Assembly: GCA_021199655.1 (NCBI GenBank)
Contig: JAJQHQ010000082.1
Span: 1-64,000, forward strand
Direction: 5' to 3'
Source of the DNA: Lachnospiraceae bacterium
GTDB lineage: Bacteria > Bacillota > Clostridia > Lachnospirales > Lachnospiraceae
DNA length: 64,000 nt
Positions 17,102 through 25,434 of the stretch are shown here, piece after piece (the stretch's first letter is position 1; each line of letters opens with the position of its first letter). The notes below the pieces were generated by a model. The model saw only the letters and a list, made by a program, of their open reading frames with translations. It ran no database searches and was not told where the DNA came from. The position numbers and the translations under genes are program-made.

Positions 17102-17440
17102 TTGGGCTTTGCGGAGACATTTAAGGCTTTGTCAGACCCGGTGCGGCGGGAGATACTGGAATTACTAAAAAAGAAAAGCCTGTCCGCCGGAGAGATCGGG
17201 AGCCATTTTGACATGACCGGCGCAACGATTTCATATCACCTGAGTATTCTGAAAAAAGCCGGACTGGTCGAGGAGACCCGTGTCAAAAACTATATTTATT
17301 ATGAGCTGAACACCTCTGTTCTGGAGGAGATTATGGTCTGGCTGGCGGATTTACAGGGATATTCCTCTGCTAATAGAAAGACAGAAGTCCTTCGCAGCGA
17401 CACACAGCAGAATTTGTCTCCAAAAAACGAGGATGCGTAG
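17102..17440 (+). CDS. ArsR/SdpR-family transcriptional repressor
   Basis: A 112-residue winged-helix protein of the ArsR family, SdpR subgroup. Residues 1-80 show the helix-turn-helix (FKALSDPVRREILELL, then AGEIGSHFDMTGATISYHLSILKKAGLV) and the wing. It lacks the metal-binding cysteine box of ArsR sensors, as SdpR does. In the Bacillus system SdpR represses its own operon until SdpI, occupied by its toxin, holds it at the membrane. The start is a TTG at 17102, nine bases after AAAGGAG. Two strong inverted repeats flank its promoter. Confidence 0.85.
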   Translation: MGFAETFKALSDPVRREILELLKKKSLSAGEIGSHFDMTGATISYHLSILKKAGLVEETRVKNYIYYELNTSVLEEIMVWLADLQGYSSANRKTEVLRSDTQQNLSPKNEDA

Positions 17441-17459
17441 AAAGAGGGAGAATAGAAAA

Positions 17460-18092
17460 ATGTTGAAACAATATCGTAATAGAATCCTGATAACAAGTAT
17501 TGTGATCCTGCTTCCGGTTTTGATAGGCCTGATCAACTGGAACGTGCTGCCGTTGAACATGCCGACCCATTTTGGCTTTGACGGCGAGGTGAACGGATGG
17601 AGCAACAAATATTTTGCAGTCTTTGGCATCCCGTGCTTTGTGCTTGTCATGCATATGATCTGCGTGTTCGCAACGCTCTTTGATCCCAAAAAGCAGGAAA
17701 TCAATGACAAATTACTTGCACTTTTATTCTGGATCTGCCCGGCGACCAGCTGGTTCTGTGCTGCGCTCATTTACAGCAGCGCACTGGGAATCGCCATCGA
17801 TGAGATGATCGTCGTGGATCTTTTTATGGCCGCATTCTGTATTGGCATTGGCAATTATCTGCCGAAATGCAGGCAGAATTATACGGTAGGAGTCAAACTT
17901 CCCTGGACTCTGGCGGACGCAGAAAACTGGAACAAGACCAATCGGCTTGCAGGCTGGCTTTTTGTAGCTGACGGCTTTCTGTGGCTTATTTCTGTTTTTG
18001 CCGGATGTGTTGCGGTGCCTTTGGCAGGAATCTTTCTGGCGGCTGTCATTTCGACTGTGTACTCGCTGGTGATCTATCTGAGGAAAAAATAA
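17460..18092 (+). CDS. SdpI-family membrane protein (DUF1648 plus SdpI domain)
   Basis: A 210-residue membrane protein with about six transmembrane helices. The N-terminal DUF1648 part has the typical LPLNMPTHFGFDGEVNGW motif, and the C-terminal half has YTVGVKLPWTLADAENWNKTNRL, the SdpI signature. In Bacillus SdpI gives immunity to the SdpC toxin and signals through SdpR; no SdpC-like toxin gene is present here, so a housekeeping or immunity role is open. Start ATG 17460 follows GAGGGAG, 19 bases after the repressor stop. Confidence 0.85.
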   Translation: MLKQYRNRILITSIVILLPVLIGLINWNVLPLNMPTHFGFDGEVNGWSNKYFAVFGIPCFVLVMHMICVFATLFDPKKQEINDKLLALLFWICPATSWFCAALIYSSALGIAIDEMIVVDLFMAAFCIGIGNYLPKCRQNYTVGVKLPWTLADAENWNKTNRLAGWLFVADGFLWLISVFAGCVAVPLAGIFLAAVISTVYSLVIYLRKK

Positions 18093-18253
18093 CGAAATAA
18101 TGAGAAAAAGCGGAAACAGATACGAAACTGGTGAAGCCGGAGGGCATGCTGGCTTTACGCGCAGAATGCGGAATAGAACAGAAAAGTGTGTCAGGTTGCA
18201 AAAATCTTTCCTAATTTAAAAAATGATCAATGAACTGCAAAGATACTGGACAG

Positions 18254-18319
18254 TTACAAAATCGTTTACAATTTGGTTACATTCCATCCGTTGAAAAACA
18301 TATCGGTCCGTATTATAGT
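18254..18319 (+). promoter_or_regulatory. Promoter of the two-component operon with TTACA direct repeats
   Basis: Three TTACA boxes (18254-18258, 18266-18270, 18277-18281) spaced 12 and 11 bases lie just upstream of TTGAAA (18291-18296) and TATAGT (18314-18319), with a 17-base spacer. The last two boxes are part of CGTTTACAATTTGGTTACA, which recurs at 21926-21944 with the same distance to the -10. Direct repeats of one helical turn are typical of OmpR-type regulators, so the adjacent response regulator is the likely binder. The rest of the 316-base gap before the regulator shows nothing else. Confidence 0.65.
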
Positions 18320-18408
18320 AAATGGCAGGAAAGCATTATGTTCGTAGTTTTCTGAGACGAACAGTTGCGTTCCTGCCAATTATTATCGGGGAAGTACGTG
18401 GTGAAAAT

Positions 18409-19080
18409 ATGAAAGAACGAATACTGGTCATTGAGGATTCTGCAGCAATCAATGAACTGATCTGCATCAACCTGGAGACAGCGGGGTATGAGCCGATGCC
18501 ATTCTGGGACGGCGATGCTGTCAGTGCCTGGCTTCATGACAAGAAGCGTCCATGGATCGATCTGGCTCTTCTTGATATAATGCTTCCGGGAAAAGATGGT
18601 TTCGCGCTGTTGCCGGAGCTGCGTGCGTTGGGTATCCCGGTGATCTTTCTGACGGCAAAGGACGACCTGAACAGTAAGATTCATGGCTTAAAAGACGGGG
18701 CGGAGGATTATATTGTCAAGCCGTTTGAAATGCTGGAGCTGCTTGTACGTGTGGAAAAGGTGCTGACACGCTACCGAAAGGGATCTGAAGTCTTTGCGGT
18801 GCGGGATGTCGAGATCTTTCCTGAGGAACGGCGTGTGACGAAGGCAGGGAAGGAGATTTCTCTGAAGCCAATGGAATTCGACTGTCTGCTGCAGCTTGTA
18901 AAATATAAAAATATTGCTCTCAGCCGTGAGCAGCTGCTCAATGCGCTTTGGGGTGTGGATTTTGACGGCGAGACACGCACGATTGATGTGCATATTGCGA
19001 GGCTGCGGAAAAAACTGGATTTTCAGGATGTCATCCAGACTGTACCCCGCATCGGCTACCGACTGAATACATGTCCGTGA
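18409..19080 (+). CDS. OmpR/PhoB-family response regulator
   Basis: A 223-residue response regulator. The receiver domain has the acidic pair near residues 9-10, phosphoacceptor Asp56 in LLDIMLPGKDG, the FLTAKDD threonine and the VKPFE lysine. The C-terminal half is a winged-helix DNA-binding domain (LKPMEFDCLLQLVKYKNIALSREQLLNALWG, then RTIDVHIARLRKKL and IGYRL). The ATG at 18409 is chosen over longer in-frame starts because the receiver domain begins there. It probably binds the TTACA repeats upstream of its own gene and of the lipoprotein gene. Forms an operon with the kinase and permease that follow. Confidence 0.9.
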   Translation: MKERILVIEDSAAINELICINLETAGYEPMPFWDGDAVSAWLHDKKRPWIDLALLDIMLPGKDGFALLPELRALGIPVIFLTAKDDLNSKIHGLKDGAEDYIVKPFEMLELLVRVEKVLTRYRKGSEVFAVRDVEIFPEERRVTKAGKEISLKPMEFDCLLQLVKYKNIALSREQLLNALWGVDFDGETRTIDVHIARLRKKLDFQDVIQTVPRIGYRLNTCP

Positions 19081-19106
19081 TTTGTGAAGCAAATCATGGA
19101 CGAAGG

Positions 19107-19147
19107 CCGAGCCATCGAGCAAAGCTCGATTTTATAATGGCGAGGCT
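19107..19147 (+). promoter_or_regulatory. Leader hairpin, copy 1 of a 40-base repeated element
   Basis: This element lies before the histidine kinase ribosome site. CGAGC (19116-19120) pairs with GCTCG (19124-19128) around AAA, and GCCAT (19111-19115) pairs with ATGGC (19137-19141). A second copy lies before the lipoprotein gene at 22025-22064, with most differences in the loop or as G-U pairs. Confidence 0.55.
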
Positions 19148-19181
19148 TTCCATATATGTCCGTGAGTAAGGAGGCTGATAC

Positions 19182-20831
19182 ATGAGACACGAAAATACAG
19201 ATTCGATTCATTCTGTGGCAGGGAAGCTCACTTCATTCAAAACAATTCGTTCGAGATGGCTCTTAAGAACGAAGCTGTCAGTCGTGTCAGCGCTGCTGCT
19301 TCTGGTATTATCGCAGATTTTTTCCATCTGGAACCTATATGAGACACAAATGCGGATGATCGGTGTTGTGCTTGGAGATGAACAGACGAACCTTTCTTCT
19401 GACATGAGTTCTTTTGTGAAACAGCTCTCAAAACTCGGCATTACGGATGACCGGTGGATACCTGCTGCGGCGCGGTCGGTTTTTCAGGGTTCCTACAGCA
19501 ACAATGCAGTTCTGTATTATGATGGCGAAGTGCTAGCAAACAGTACATCCTATGATTTTGATCTGGAAGTGGGGACTCCCCTTGATGAGAAATATCAGAA
19601 ATACGCGCTCATCAGTGCGTACAGTTCGAATGATTCCGTCGCTTATCTTGCCGGAATAAACGGGAGTATTCTTCTGATCACATACATGGAGGAAACCTCT
19701 TATGGCCCTGGAAATGGATTCGCTCTTTTGCATTATCGGGATATTACGACTATTTTCAGGGAAAGCAGGCTCCTTTTTTTGCGCGGAATCGTTATTTCAC
19801 TGGCTCTTGCGCTGATTCTTGGCCTTGCGCTGGCTCTGATCATACGCAGACTTTTTGTACCGCTTTATCAGCTGAAAGACGCTGCAAATGTCATTGCGGA
19901 AGGGCAGTATGAAGAACGTGTTCCTTTGAAAAAGAGAACTGGAAAAAAAGAAGATGAAGTTTCGGAAATTGCTCTGGCCTTCAACCGCATGGCAGAGAAC
20001 GTGGATGAACATATCCGGACACTGGATGAGATGAATGAGAAACAACGAATGCTGCTTGGCGCGCTTTCCCATGAACTGAAAACGCCGATGACCAGCATTC
20101 AGGGATACGCAGAACTGTTACAGCGCGTTTCGCTTTCCCCGGAGCGCCAGGTATCTGCGCTGAACTATATCGAGCAGGAAAGCCGGAGACTTTCTCGCCT
20201 GTCCGTTAAAATGCTTCAGCTGCTTGATCTGTCGGATGAGTCCGATATTGAATTGATGGACATTTCCGTTGAATCGCTTTTCTCGAAAGCAAAAGATATC
20301 GTTCAGAAAAGACTGGAGGAAAAAGAAATTTCGTTGCAATTTATGATTCAGGATGCAGCAAGCCAAAATTGTACAGAACAGTTGGATAGCTCCGAAAGCC
20401 GACCGCTGCAAAATGACTCTGACCTGACAGTTACCGGAGATGAGGATCTGCTGCTTTCTTTGCTGACCAATCTGATCGACAATGCAAGGAAAGCCAGCCC
20501 GCAGGGCAGCACCATTACCCTGATTGCTTCCCCGGAAGGACTGTATGTTCAGGATGATGGCTGCGGCATCGCATCAGAGGAACAGGATAAGATTCTGGAA
20601 CCGTTTTACATGGTTGATAAAGCCAGAACACGCCGGGAAGGCGGTGCTGGTCTGGGACTGGCCTTGTGTGCGCAGATTGCCAGACTTCATGGCGGCAGAA
20701 TTGAAATAGAAAGTACTCCCGGAAAAGGCAGCCGGATAGGGGTGAGGTGGAATGTTTCGCTGGAAAATTCTGCTGAAAATTATGGGCGTGATGCGGAAGT
20801 GCCGCAGAAAGGAACAGCGTATGCTATATAA
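19182..20831 (+). CDS. Membrane sensor histidine kinase
   Basis: A 549-residue sensor kinase. Two transmembrane helices (about 28-50 and 205-228) flank an extracytoplasmic sensor domain of about 150 residues that I do not recognise. A HAMP linker follows, then the H-box SHELKTPM with the phosphorylated His near residue 297, and the ATPase domain with N-box NLIDNARKAS, DDGCGI, the FYMVD F-box and GGAGLGLAL. AAGGAGG precedes the ATG. The last codons overlap the permease start by 11 bases, implying coupled translation. Confidence 0.93.
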   Translation: MRHENTDSIHSVAGKLTSFKTIRSRWLLRTKLSVVSALLLLVLSQIFSIWNLYETQMRMIGVVLGDEQTNLSSDMSSFVKQLSKLGITDDRWIPAAARSVFQGSYSNNAVLYYDGEVLANSTSYDFDLEVGTPLDEKYQKYALISAYSSNDSVAYLAGINGSILLITYMEETSYGPGNGFALLHYRDITTIFRESRLLFLRGIVISLALALILGLALALIIRRLFVPLYQLKDAANVIAEGQYEERVPLKKRTGKKEDEVSEIALAFNRMAENVDEHIRTLDEMNEKQRMLLGALSHELKTPMTSIQGYAELLQRVSLSPERQVSALNYIEQESRRLSRLSVKMLQLLDLSDESDIELMDISVESLFSKAKDIVQKRLEEKEISLQFMIQDAASQNCTEQLDSSESRPLQNDSDLTVTGDEDLLLSLLTNLIDNARKASPQGSTITLIASPEGLYVQDDGCGIASEEQDKILEPFYMVDKARTRREGGAGLGLALCAQIARLHGGRIEIESTPGKGSRIGVRWNVSLENSAENYGRDAEVPQKGTAYAI

Positions 20832-21789
20832 AAAATGTCAGATTCATTCTTCTGACGGATTGTTCTTCAAGCAAGGAGAGAGAAAGAGTTTACATCTTGG
20901 AGAAACGGCTCACCAGATTCTCTCTTCCACGCGCTGCAGCTTCCTCGGCTTTTTTCGAAACCCGAGGACAATCATCTTCTTCCTTTTTGGCGTGGTGCTC
21001 TGCTTTTTGCTGAGCAGCCGGGTTACGGAGGTGGCTGAATATTACGGGACGACAATGCAGGCGGCAGAGCCATTTATCTGGACATTCGGTGATTCTACCG
21101 CGATCCTGCTAATATCCCTGCTTCTGATCTTTCTGTTTTCTGATCTGCCAAAGCTGACGCCATTTACACCGTTTCATCTGATGCGGACGACGAAAAACCG
21201 CTGGCTGATCTCGCAGCTGCTCTATATCATGCTTTGCACAGCGTTGTACATTCTCTTTATTCTGACTGTCACAGCCGTGCTCTGCATGAAATATTCCTAC
21301 ACTGGTGACCTGTGGAGTGAAACGGCGGCCATCCTTGGTTATTCCTCTTTAGGCGATCAGCTGAATGTTCCATCTACTGTCAAAGTAATGGAGAGCATTA
21401 CCCCGATTGGCTGTATGCTGCAGGTCGCCCTGCTGATGTTTGCTTACAGTCTGACGCTTGGATTTCTGATTCTGCCGGGCAATCTGCTGTTCGGAAAAAA
21501 GACTGGGATGTTTTTCGCTCTGCTCTACAGCCTGTACGGATTTCTGCTCGACCCGGATGTACTTGGGAAAATGCTGGGGCTTGAGACCTGGGAACTCTAT
21601 CGAGTCCGCAGTATTGTCGGCTGGATCAGCCCGCTGAACAACGCGGTCTATGGGCTGCATGATTTCGGATATGACAACCTGCCGTCCATCGCGCAGTCTT
21701 TGATGATCTTTGGAGGAATACTGGCAGCTGGAATTATCATTTCCTGGCGGGCAGTAAAGAAATATAATTTTACGTTTCTGGGGACGTAA
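20821..21789 (+). CDS. Multi-pass membrane protein, probable ABC-2-type permease
   Basis: A 322-residue protein with about six hydrophobic segments, including TIIFFLFGVVLCFLL, STAILLISLLLIFLF, the long LLYIMLCTALYILFILTVTAV stretch and SLMIFGGILAAGIII. There is no clear family motif; topology and setting (two-component genes upstream, ABC ATPase downstream) suggest a transporter membrane subunit. The ATG at 20821 overlaps the kinase stop and follows AAAGGAA; an earlier in-frame ATG at 20752 would overlap the kinase more and has no ribosome site. Confidence 0.65.
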   Translation: MLYKKCQIHSSDGLFFKQGERKSLHLGETAHQILSSTRCSFLGFFRNPRTIIFFLFGVVLCFLLSSRVTEVAEYYGTTMQAAEPFIWTFGDSTAILLISLLLIFLFSDLPKLTPFTPFHLMRTTKNRWLISQLLYIMLCTALYILFILTVTAVLCMKYSYTGDLWSETAAILGYSSLGDQLNVPSTVKVMESITPIGCMLQVALLMFAYSLTLGFLILPGNLLFGKKTGMFFALLYSLYGFLLDPDVLGKMLGLETWELYRVRSIVGWISPLNNAVYGLHDFGYDNLPSIAQSLMIFGGILAAGIIISWRAVKKYNFTFLGT

Positions 21790-21925
21790 TATCGGAGCAA
21801 GAAACAAGCCTATTCTCTTTGATGAGGATTCGCCGGAGCTATCGCCTGCAATGGAAAAAGCATTTACACTTGCTGCGAAAAGCAGAAACAGAGTTCGGAA
21901 TAAATGACATTTGAATCGCCTATAA

Positions 21926-21982
21926 CGTTTACAATTTGGTTACAGTCTGGCAAGGACTTGGCAATATTTTTCCTGATATACT
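21926..21982 (+). promoter_or_regulatory. Second promoter with the same TTACA direct repeats
   Basis: CGTTTACAATTTGGTTACA (21926-21944) has TTACA boxes 11 bases apart. TATACT (21977-21982) begins 32 bases after the last box, exactly as at the two-component promoter. The -35 position (GGACTT) is poor, which fits an activator-dependent promoter. It drives the lipoprotein gene. The rest of the 305-base gap is covered by the leader hairpin; no gene is seen. Confidence 0.65.
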
Positions 21983-22024
21983 GTGGTCGTAAAAAGAAAA
22001 CCTATGACAGATAAGGGACAGCTA

Positions 22025-22064
22025 CCGAGCCATCGAGTAAATCTCGATTTAAAATGGTGAGGCT
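22025..22064 (+). promoter_or_regulatory. Leader hairpin, copy 2 of a 40-base repeated element
   Basis: Copy of the element at 19107-19147, located about 20 bases before the lipoprotein ribosome site. CGAG and CTCG form the inner stem and GCCAT pairs with ATGGT. The two copies share CCGAGCCATCGAG, CTCGATTT, AATGG and GAGGCT. Confidence 0.55.
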
Positions 22065-22094
22065 CTCTGTTCCGCATATCGAAAGGGGAGCATT

Positions 22095-23699
22095 ATGAAA
22101 AACAGAAGACATTACCTTGCTCTGATACTTAGCGCAGCGTTGTTGTCGGGCTGCGCTGCCACACCGGACAGCAGTATAGTGCGGCAGAAGGGAAGCCAGA
22201 GTCTGGACAATTACCGTGAGGCCAATGCTGATACAGAAGCAGAGACATCAGCAAACGCAAAGGAGCAAAGTGGTTCGGATGACAGTTCATCCGGTGAGAC
22301 GCAGAATGTTCTTGCCACTCGTCTTGGTGTACCGGATACCTACACCGCGACAGCCTCCACATCCGACGGAAGCTTTACCATGACCAGTAACGCTACAGTT
22401 GAAGTGCCGGATGTTTCACAGGTACCGGTTTACTCAGTTTCTCAGAAGGAATTCAATCAGGATTTTATTGACCTGGTGACGGAAGCTTTTTTCGGGGACA
22501 GCCCGGTTTACGATTGGGCTTATTACTACCAGACGACAAAGGCGGAGGCGTTAGAGAAGTTAAATGAGCTGAAAGAATACCAGGCGGAGGGAAATACAGA
22601 CCCATACGGTTATATCGAAGCGGCGAGAGAAAACGGTGTGTTTGAGGATGGAGCGGTTACGGAGAGCGATATTTACGATCTTCAGGAAGAAATTGATGAG
22701 TGGGAGCAGGTTTACGCAGAAGCTCCGGAGGCACTGGAAAAGGCGGAAGTTACTCCCGGTTTTGGTGTAACTTCTTACGAGGATGAGAATGGAAACACAG
22801 TGTACTATGATGATTATTTTTTCGGAGTTGCAGAAAGGGAGGATGGACTTTTTTCCTATATTTTGAAAAATTCATCCTCGACACCGATGTCGATTCAAAT
22901 TTCCCGTTATACGGATAAAGAAGAGATAGCAGAGGATGTCAGCTGGGAGGAAACATACTATAATTCCAAGGCTTTTGCTTCCAATGCATATCGTCCAACG
23001 CAGGAGACGTGTGAGGAGCTGGCGGGAATCACGGTAGAGGAGGCGATTGCAATTTCGGACACATATATGGAGCAGCTGGGGCTGTCTGATGAATTCTCTG
23101 TGGGTTTCACGACGCATGCCTGGAAGAATCTCGAAAGCAGCGGCATTACATCCGATACGTACACGGCAAGCTGTATCGACGGCGGCTGGTACATTGTCTA
23201 TACACGGACACTCGACGGAATCCCCGTTACCTACGAGATGAACGAGGGTGGCGGTCTGGAATCCATGGAAAGCACGACGGAGCCGTGGTGCTATGAATTA
23301 GTGACCTTTATTGTGAATGCGGATGGATTACAGGAAGCAGAAATTCAGAACTTGTGCGAGGTCGGGGAAAAGAAGTACGAGAATGTGGATATGCTTTCTT
23401 TTTCTGAGATAGCGGAAATATTTGAGCAGATGATCGTGATTCAGAATACGGACAGCTACAATGATTCCGCAAGTCTGGAAATTACAGATGTCACTCTTGG
23501 ATATATGCGCATCTATGATCCAGGCGCGGACAGCCGCAGCGGAACGCTTGTGCCGGTGTGGGATTTCTTTGGAGATGAGGAGGTACACAGTTCATACGAT
23601 GGGGTGGAATACACGAATTACATTGACTACCCCGGCAAAAGCTTCCTGACGATCAATGCAGCGGACGGCACGATTATCGACCGCAGTCTGGGGTATTAA
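22095..23699 (+). CDS. Large secreted lipoprotein of unknown function
   Basis: A 534-residue protein with a lipoprotein signal peptide (ALLSGC, lipidated Cys20), a polar Ser/Glu linker (about 25-75) and a large mixed domain. Near the C-terminus LVPVWDFFG and FLTINAADGTIIDR resemble the closing motifs of PepSY- or YycI-like sensor domains. It recalls the DUF6034 lipoproteins of Lachnospiraceae, but I cannot confirm that. GGGGAGC precedes the ATG. Its own promoter carries the regulator boxes, so it is probably a main target of the adjacent two-component system, perhaps a sensor or substrate-binding partner of the ABC genes. Confidence 0.75.
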   Translation: MKNRRHYLALILSAALLSGCAATPDSSIVRQKGSQSLDNYREANADTEAETSANAKEQSGSDDSSSGETQNVLATRLGVPDTYTATASTSDGSFTMTSNATVEVPDVSQVPVYSVSQKEFNQDFIDLVTEAFFGDSPVYDWAYYYQTTKAEALEKLNELKEYQAEGNTDPYGYIEAARENGVFEDGAVTESDIYDLQEEIDEWEQVYAEAPEALEKAEVTPGFGVTSYEDENGNTVYYDDYFFGVAEREDGLFSYILKNSSSTPMSIQISRYTDKEEIAEDVSWEETYYNSKAFASNAYRPTQETCEELAGITVEEAIAISDTYMEQLGLSDEFSVGFTTHAWKNLESSGITSDTYTASCIDGGWYIVYTRTLDGIPVTYEMNEGGGLESMESTTEPWCYELVTFIVNADGLQEAEIQNLCEVGEKKYENVDMLSFSEIAEIFEQMIVIQNTDSYNDSASLEITDVTLGYMRIYDPGADSRSGTLVPVWDFFGDEEVHSSYDGVEYTNYIDYPGKSFLTINAADGTIIDRSLGY

Positions 23700-23769
23700 T
23701 ATTATACGCTTCGAGCAACAAGTAGCAGGATAAAGGGCAGGCATGACTAAAGAAAAATGAGGCGTTAAG

Positions 23770-24393
23770 ATGGATTTTAACAGGATGCTGCATGATAAAA
23801 AACTGTATCTGGCGGTGCTGCTTTCCGTGGCGGCTATCATAGCGGGGACCATCTGGCCGGAGACGAAAAAAGAGTCGCCTCTGGCCAGCGGTACCTTTCT
23901 GGAACTGCTGAACAGCTCCCTGCAGTCGCAAACTGTACTTTTTATTTTGCCGCTCGCCGCCGTCCTGCCCTGTGGGGAAGAGTATCTGCGGGAAAAGAAT
24001 TCCAATTTCCTGCGCTTTCTGATTATCCGTCGAAGCAAAGCAGGTTATTGCCTGGACAAGGTGGTGACGACCGCACTTTCCGGTGCGATTGTCTGGCTTT
24101 TTGGGACATTTTTCGCGGGGCTTTTCTTTTTTTTGCTTTTTTTCAGCCGCGAAGCACTCTGGAACTGGCCGATGAATACCATTTTTACCCTGTTTACCAC
24201 GCTGGGACGCATCCTGCTATCGGCTTCGTCCCTCGCCAGTTTTTCCGCAGTCGCCGGTGTGCTCGGCGGAAGCGTGTATCTGGCATTCGGTGTGCCATTT
24301 CTTTTGTGGTACGCCTGCATCATCCTGCGTGAGCGTTATTTCGAATCGCTTTACTGCATTGACCCGACAGAATGGATCACGGCAAAAAAATGA
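23770..24393 (+). CDS. Membrane protein, probable ABC permease, frameshifted near the C-terminus
   Basis: A 207-residue membrane protein with about five hydrophobic segments (LAVLLSVAAIIAGTIW, TVLFILPLAAVLPCG, IVWLFGTFFAGLFFFLLFF and others). GEEYLREKNSNFLRFLIIRRSK is the kind of cytoplasmic loop seen in ABC-2 permeases. The frame stops at TGA just after seven A residues. The next frame continues for 36 more residues with a further transmembrane helix, so the intact protein would have about 241 residues. It sits between the lipoprotein and ATPase genes. Either the gene is mutated, the base call is wrong, or slippage on the A run yields the long form. Confidence 0.7.
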   Translation: MDFNRMLHDKKLYLAVLLSVAAIIAGTIWPETKKESPLASGTFLELLNSSLQSQTVLFILPLAAVLPCGEEYLREKNSNFLRFLIIRRSKAGYCLDKVVTTALSGAIVWLFGTFFAGLFFFLLFFSREALWNWPMNTIFTLFTTLGRILLSASSLASFSAVAGVLGGSVYLAFGVPFLLWYACIILRERYFESLYCIDPTEWITAKK

Positions 24394-24499
24394 CTGGGGA
24401 ATCAACCAGATAGGACTCTGGATGTTTTTGTTATTACTCGCGCTGTTTTGTGCAGTGCTGCACGGGATCGTGCTGGTTTGGAAACTGAGAGAAATTTGA
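24384..24499 (+). other. Frameshift site (A7) and out-of-frame continuation of the permease
   Basis: Seven A residues (24384-24390) directly precede the TGA that ends the permease frame. With one A fewer, the reading continues through DWGINQIGLW and a hydrophobic helix (FLLLLALFCAVLHGIVLVW) to a stop at 24499. Confidence 0.7.
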
Positions 24500-24588
24500 G
24501 AGATTTAACAGACATAACTGATAAGAAACAATTTTGCTTAAGCTGTCCGAGGCGGTGCTTCCATGCAGCAGAAGGGAATGGACGAATT

Positions 24589-25290
24589 ATGGCAGAAATA
24601 TATGCTGAAAGAAATATTGCACATCCGGATGACGCTCGGGATTGTTATATTCAGCTGCACCATGTACGAAAACGTTTTGGCACGGAGGAAGTCTTAAAAC
24701 CACTGGATTTTGCGGTGGAACGAGGGAAAACATACGGAATCTGCGGAAATAATGGCTCTGGAAAAACCGTCCTGATGAAATGCATCTGCGGTTTTCTGCC
24801 GGTGACGGAAGGGCTGGTCACAGTTGACGGGAAGCGGATTGGTTTAGATGTCGATTTTCCGGAGAGCCTTGGGGTGATCATCGAGACGCCGGGATTTCTT
24901 TCCAATTTAAGCGGGCGGAAAAATCTGGAAATTCTGGCAGATCTGCGCGGAAAGATCGGACGAAAGGAAATTACATCTGTACTGATGCGTGTCGGACTTG
25001 ACCCGGAACTGAAAAAGCCGGTCGCAAAATATTCTCTGGGGATGCGGCAGCGGCTTGGCATTGCACAAGCAATCATGGAAGAACCGGAGTTTCTGATCCT
25101 CGATGAACCGTTTAACGGTCTTGACCGCCATGGCGTTGCAGAGATTCGCAAACTGCTGCTTTTTGAGAAGCAAAAGAGAAAAACAATCCTGCTTGCGAGT
25201 CATAATAGCGAGGATATTCGTATCCTTTGTGACCGGGTGTTTGAGATGGATGGCGGCGTGATGAGGGAGATTACAAATCGTATAGAATAA
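24589..25290 (+). CDS. ABC transporter ATP-binding protein
   Basis: A 233-residue ATPase subunit. Walker A GNNGSGKT near residue 53, signature YSLGMRQRLGIAQAI, Walker B FLILDEPFNGLD near residue 167 and an H-loop histidine in ASHNSEDI are all intact. The sequence is of the class that energises ABC-2 exporters and antibiotic-resistance pumps. The ATG at 24589 follows AAGGGAATGG; longer in-frame starts overlap the permease frame and are not family-like. Partners are probably the two membrane proteins upstream. Confidence 0.9.
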   Translation: MAEIYAERNIAHPDDARDCYIQLHHVRKRFGTEEVLKPLDFAVERGKTYGICGNNGSGKTVLMKCICGFLPVTEGLVTVDGKRIGLDVDFPESLGVIIETPGFLSNLSGRKNLEILADLRGKIGRKEITSVLMRVGLDPELKKPVAKYSLGMRQRLGIAQAIMEEPEFLILDEPFNGLDRHGVAEIRKLLLFEKQKRKTILLASHNSEDIRILCDRVFEMDGGVMREITNRIE

Positions 25291-25352
25291 CGATTCAGAA
25301 AAGATCTTCGTACCTGCTGCGAAGACCGTATGAAGACCTATAGTACGTATAG

Positions 25353-25382
25353 AAAACCAGATAAAACCAGATAAAACCAGTC
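25353..25382 (+). repeat. Three tandem copies of a 10-base unit AAAACCAGAT
   Basis: AAAACCAG occurs three times at ten-base intervals (25353, 25363, 25373) in the leader of the acidic surface protein gene. No function is evident. Confidence 0.6.
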
Positions 25383-25434
25383 AGAGAATTGTATTCGCAA
25401 AAAGTACTGAAAGAAAAGAAGGAGGATGCGGGAT

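Noticed and set aside
25291-25330. Terminator after the ABC ATPase gene
   Set aside because: TCTTCG and CGAAGA can form a short stem near 25305-25325 but no T run follows; read-through into the surface protein gene is likely.
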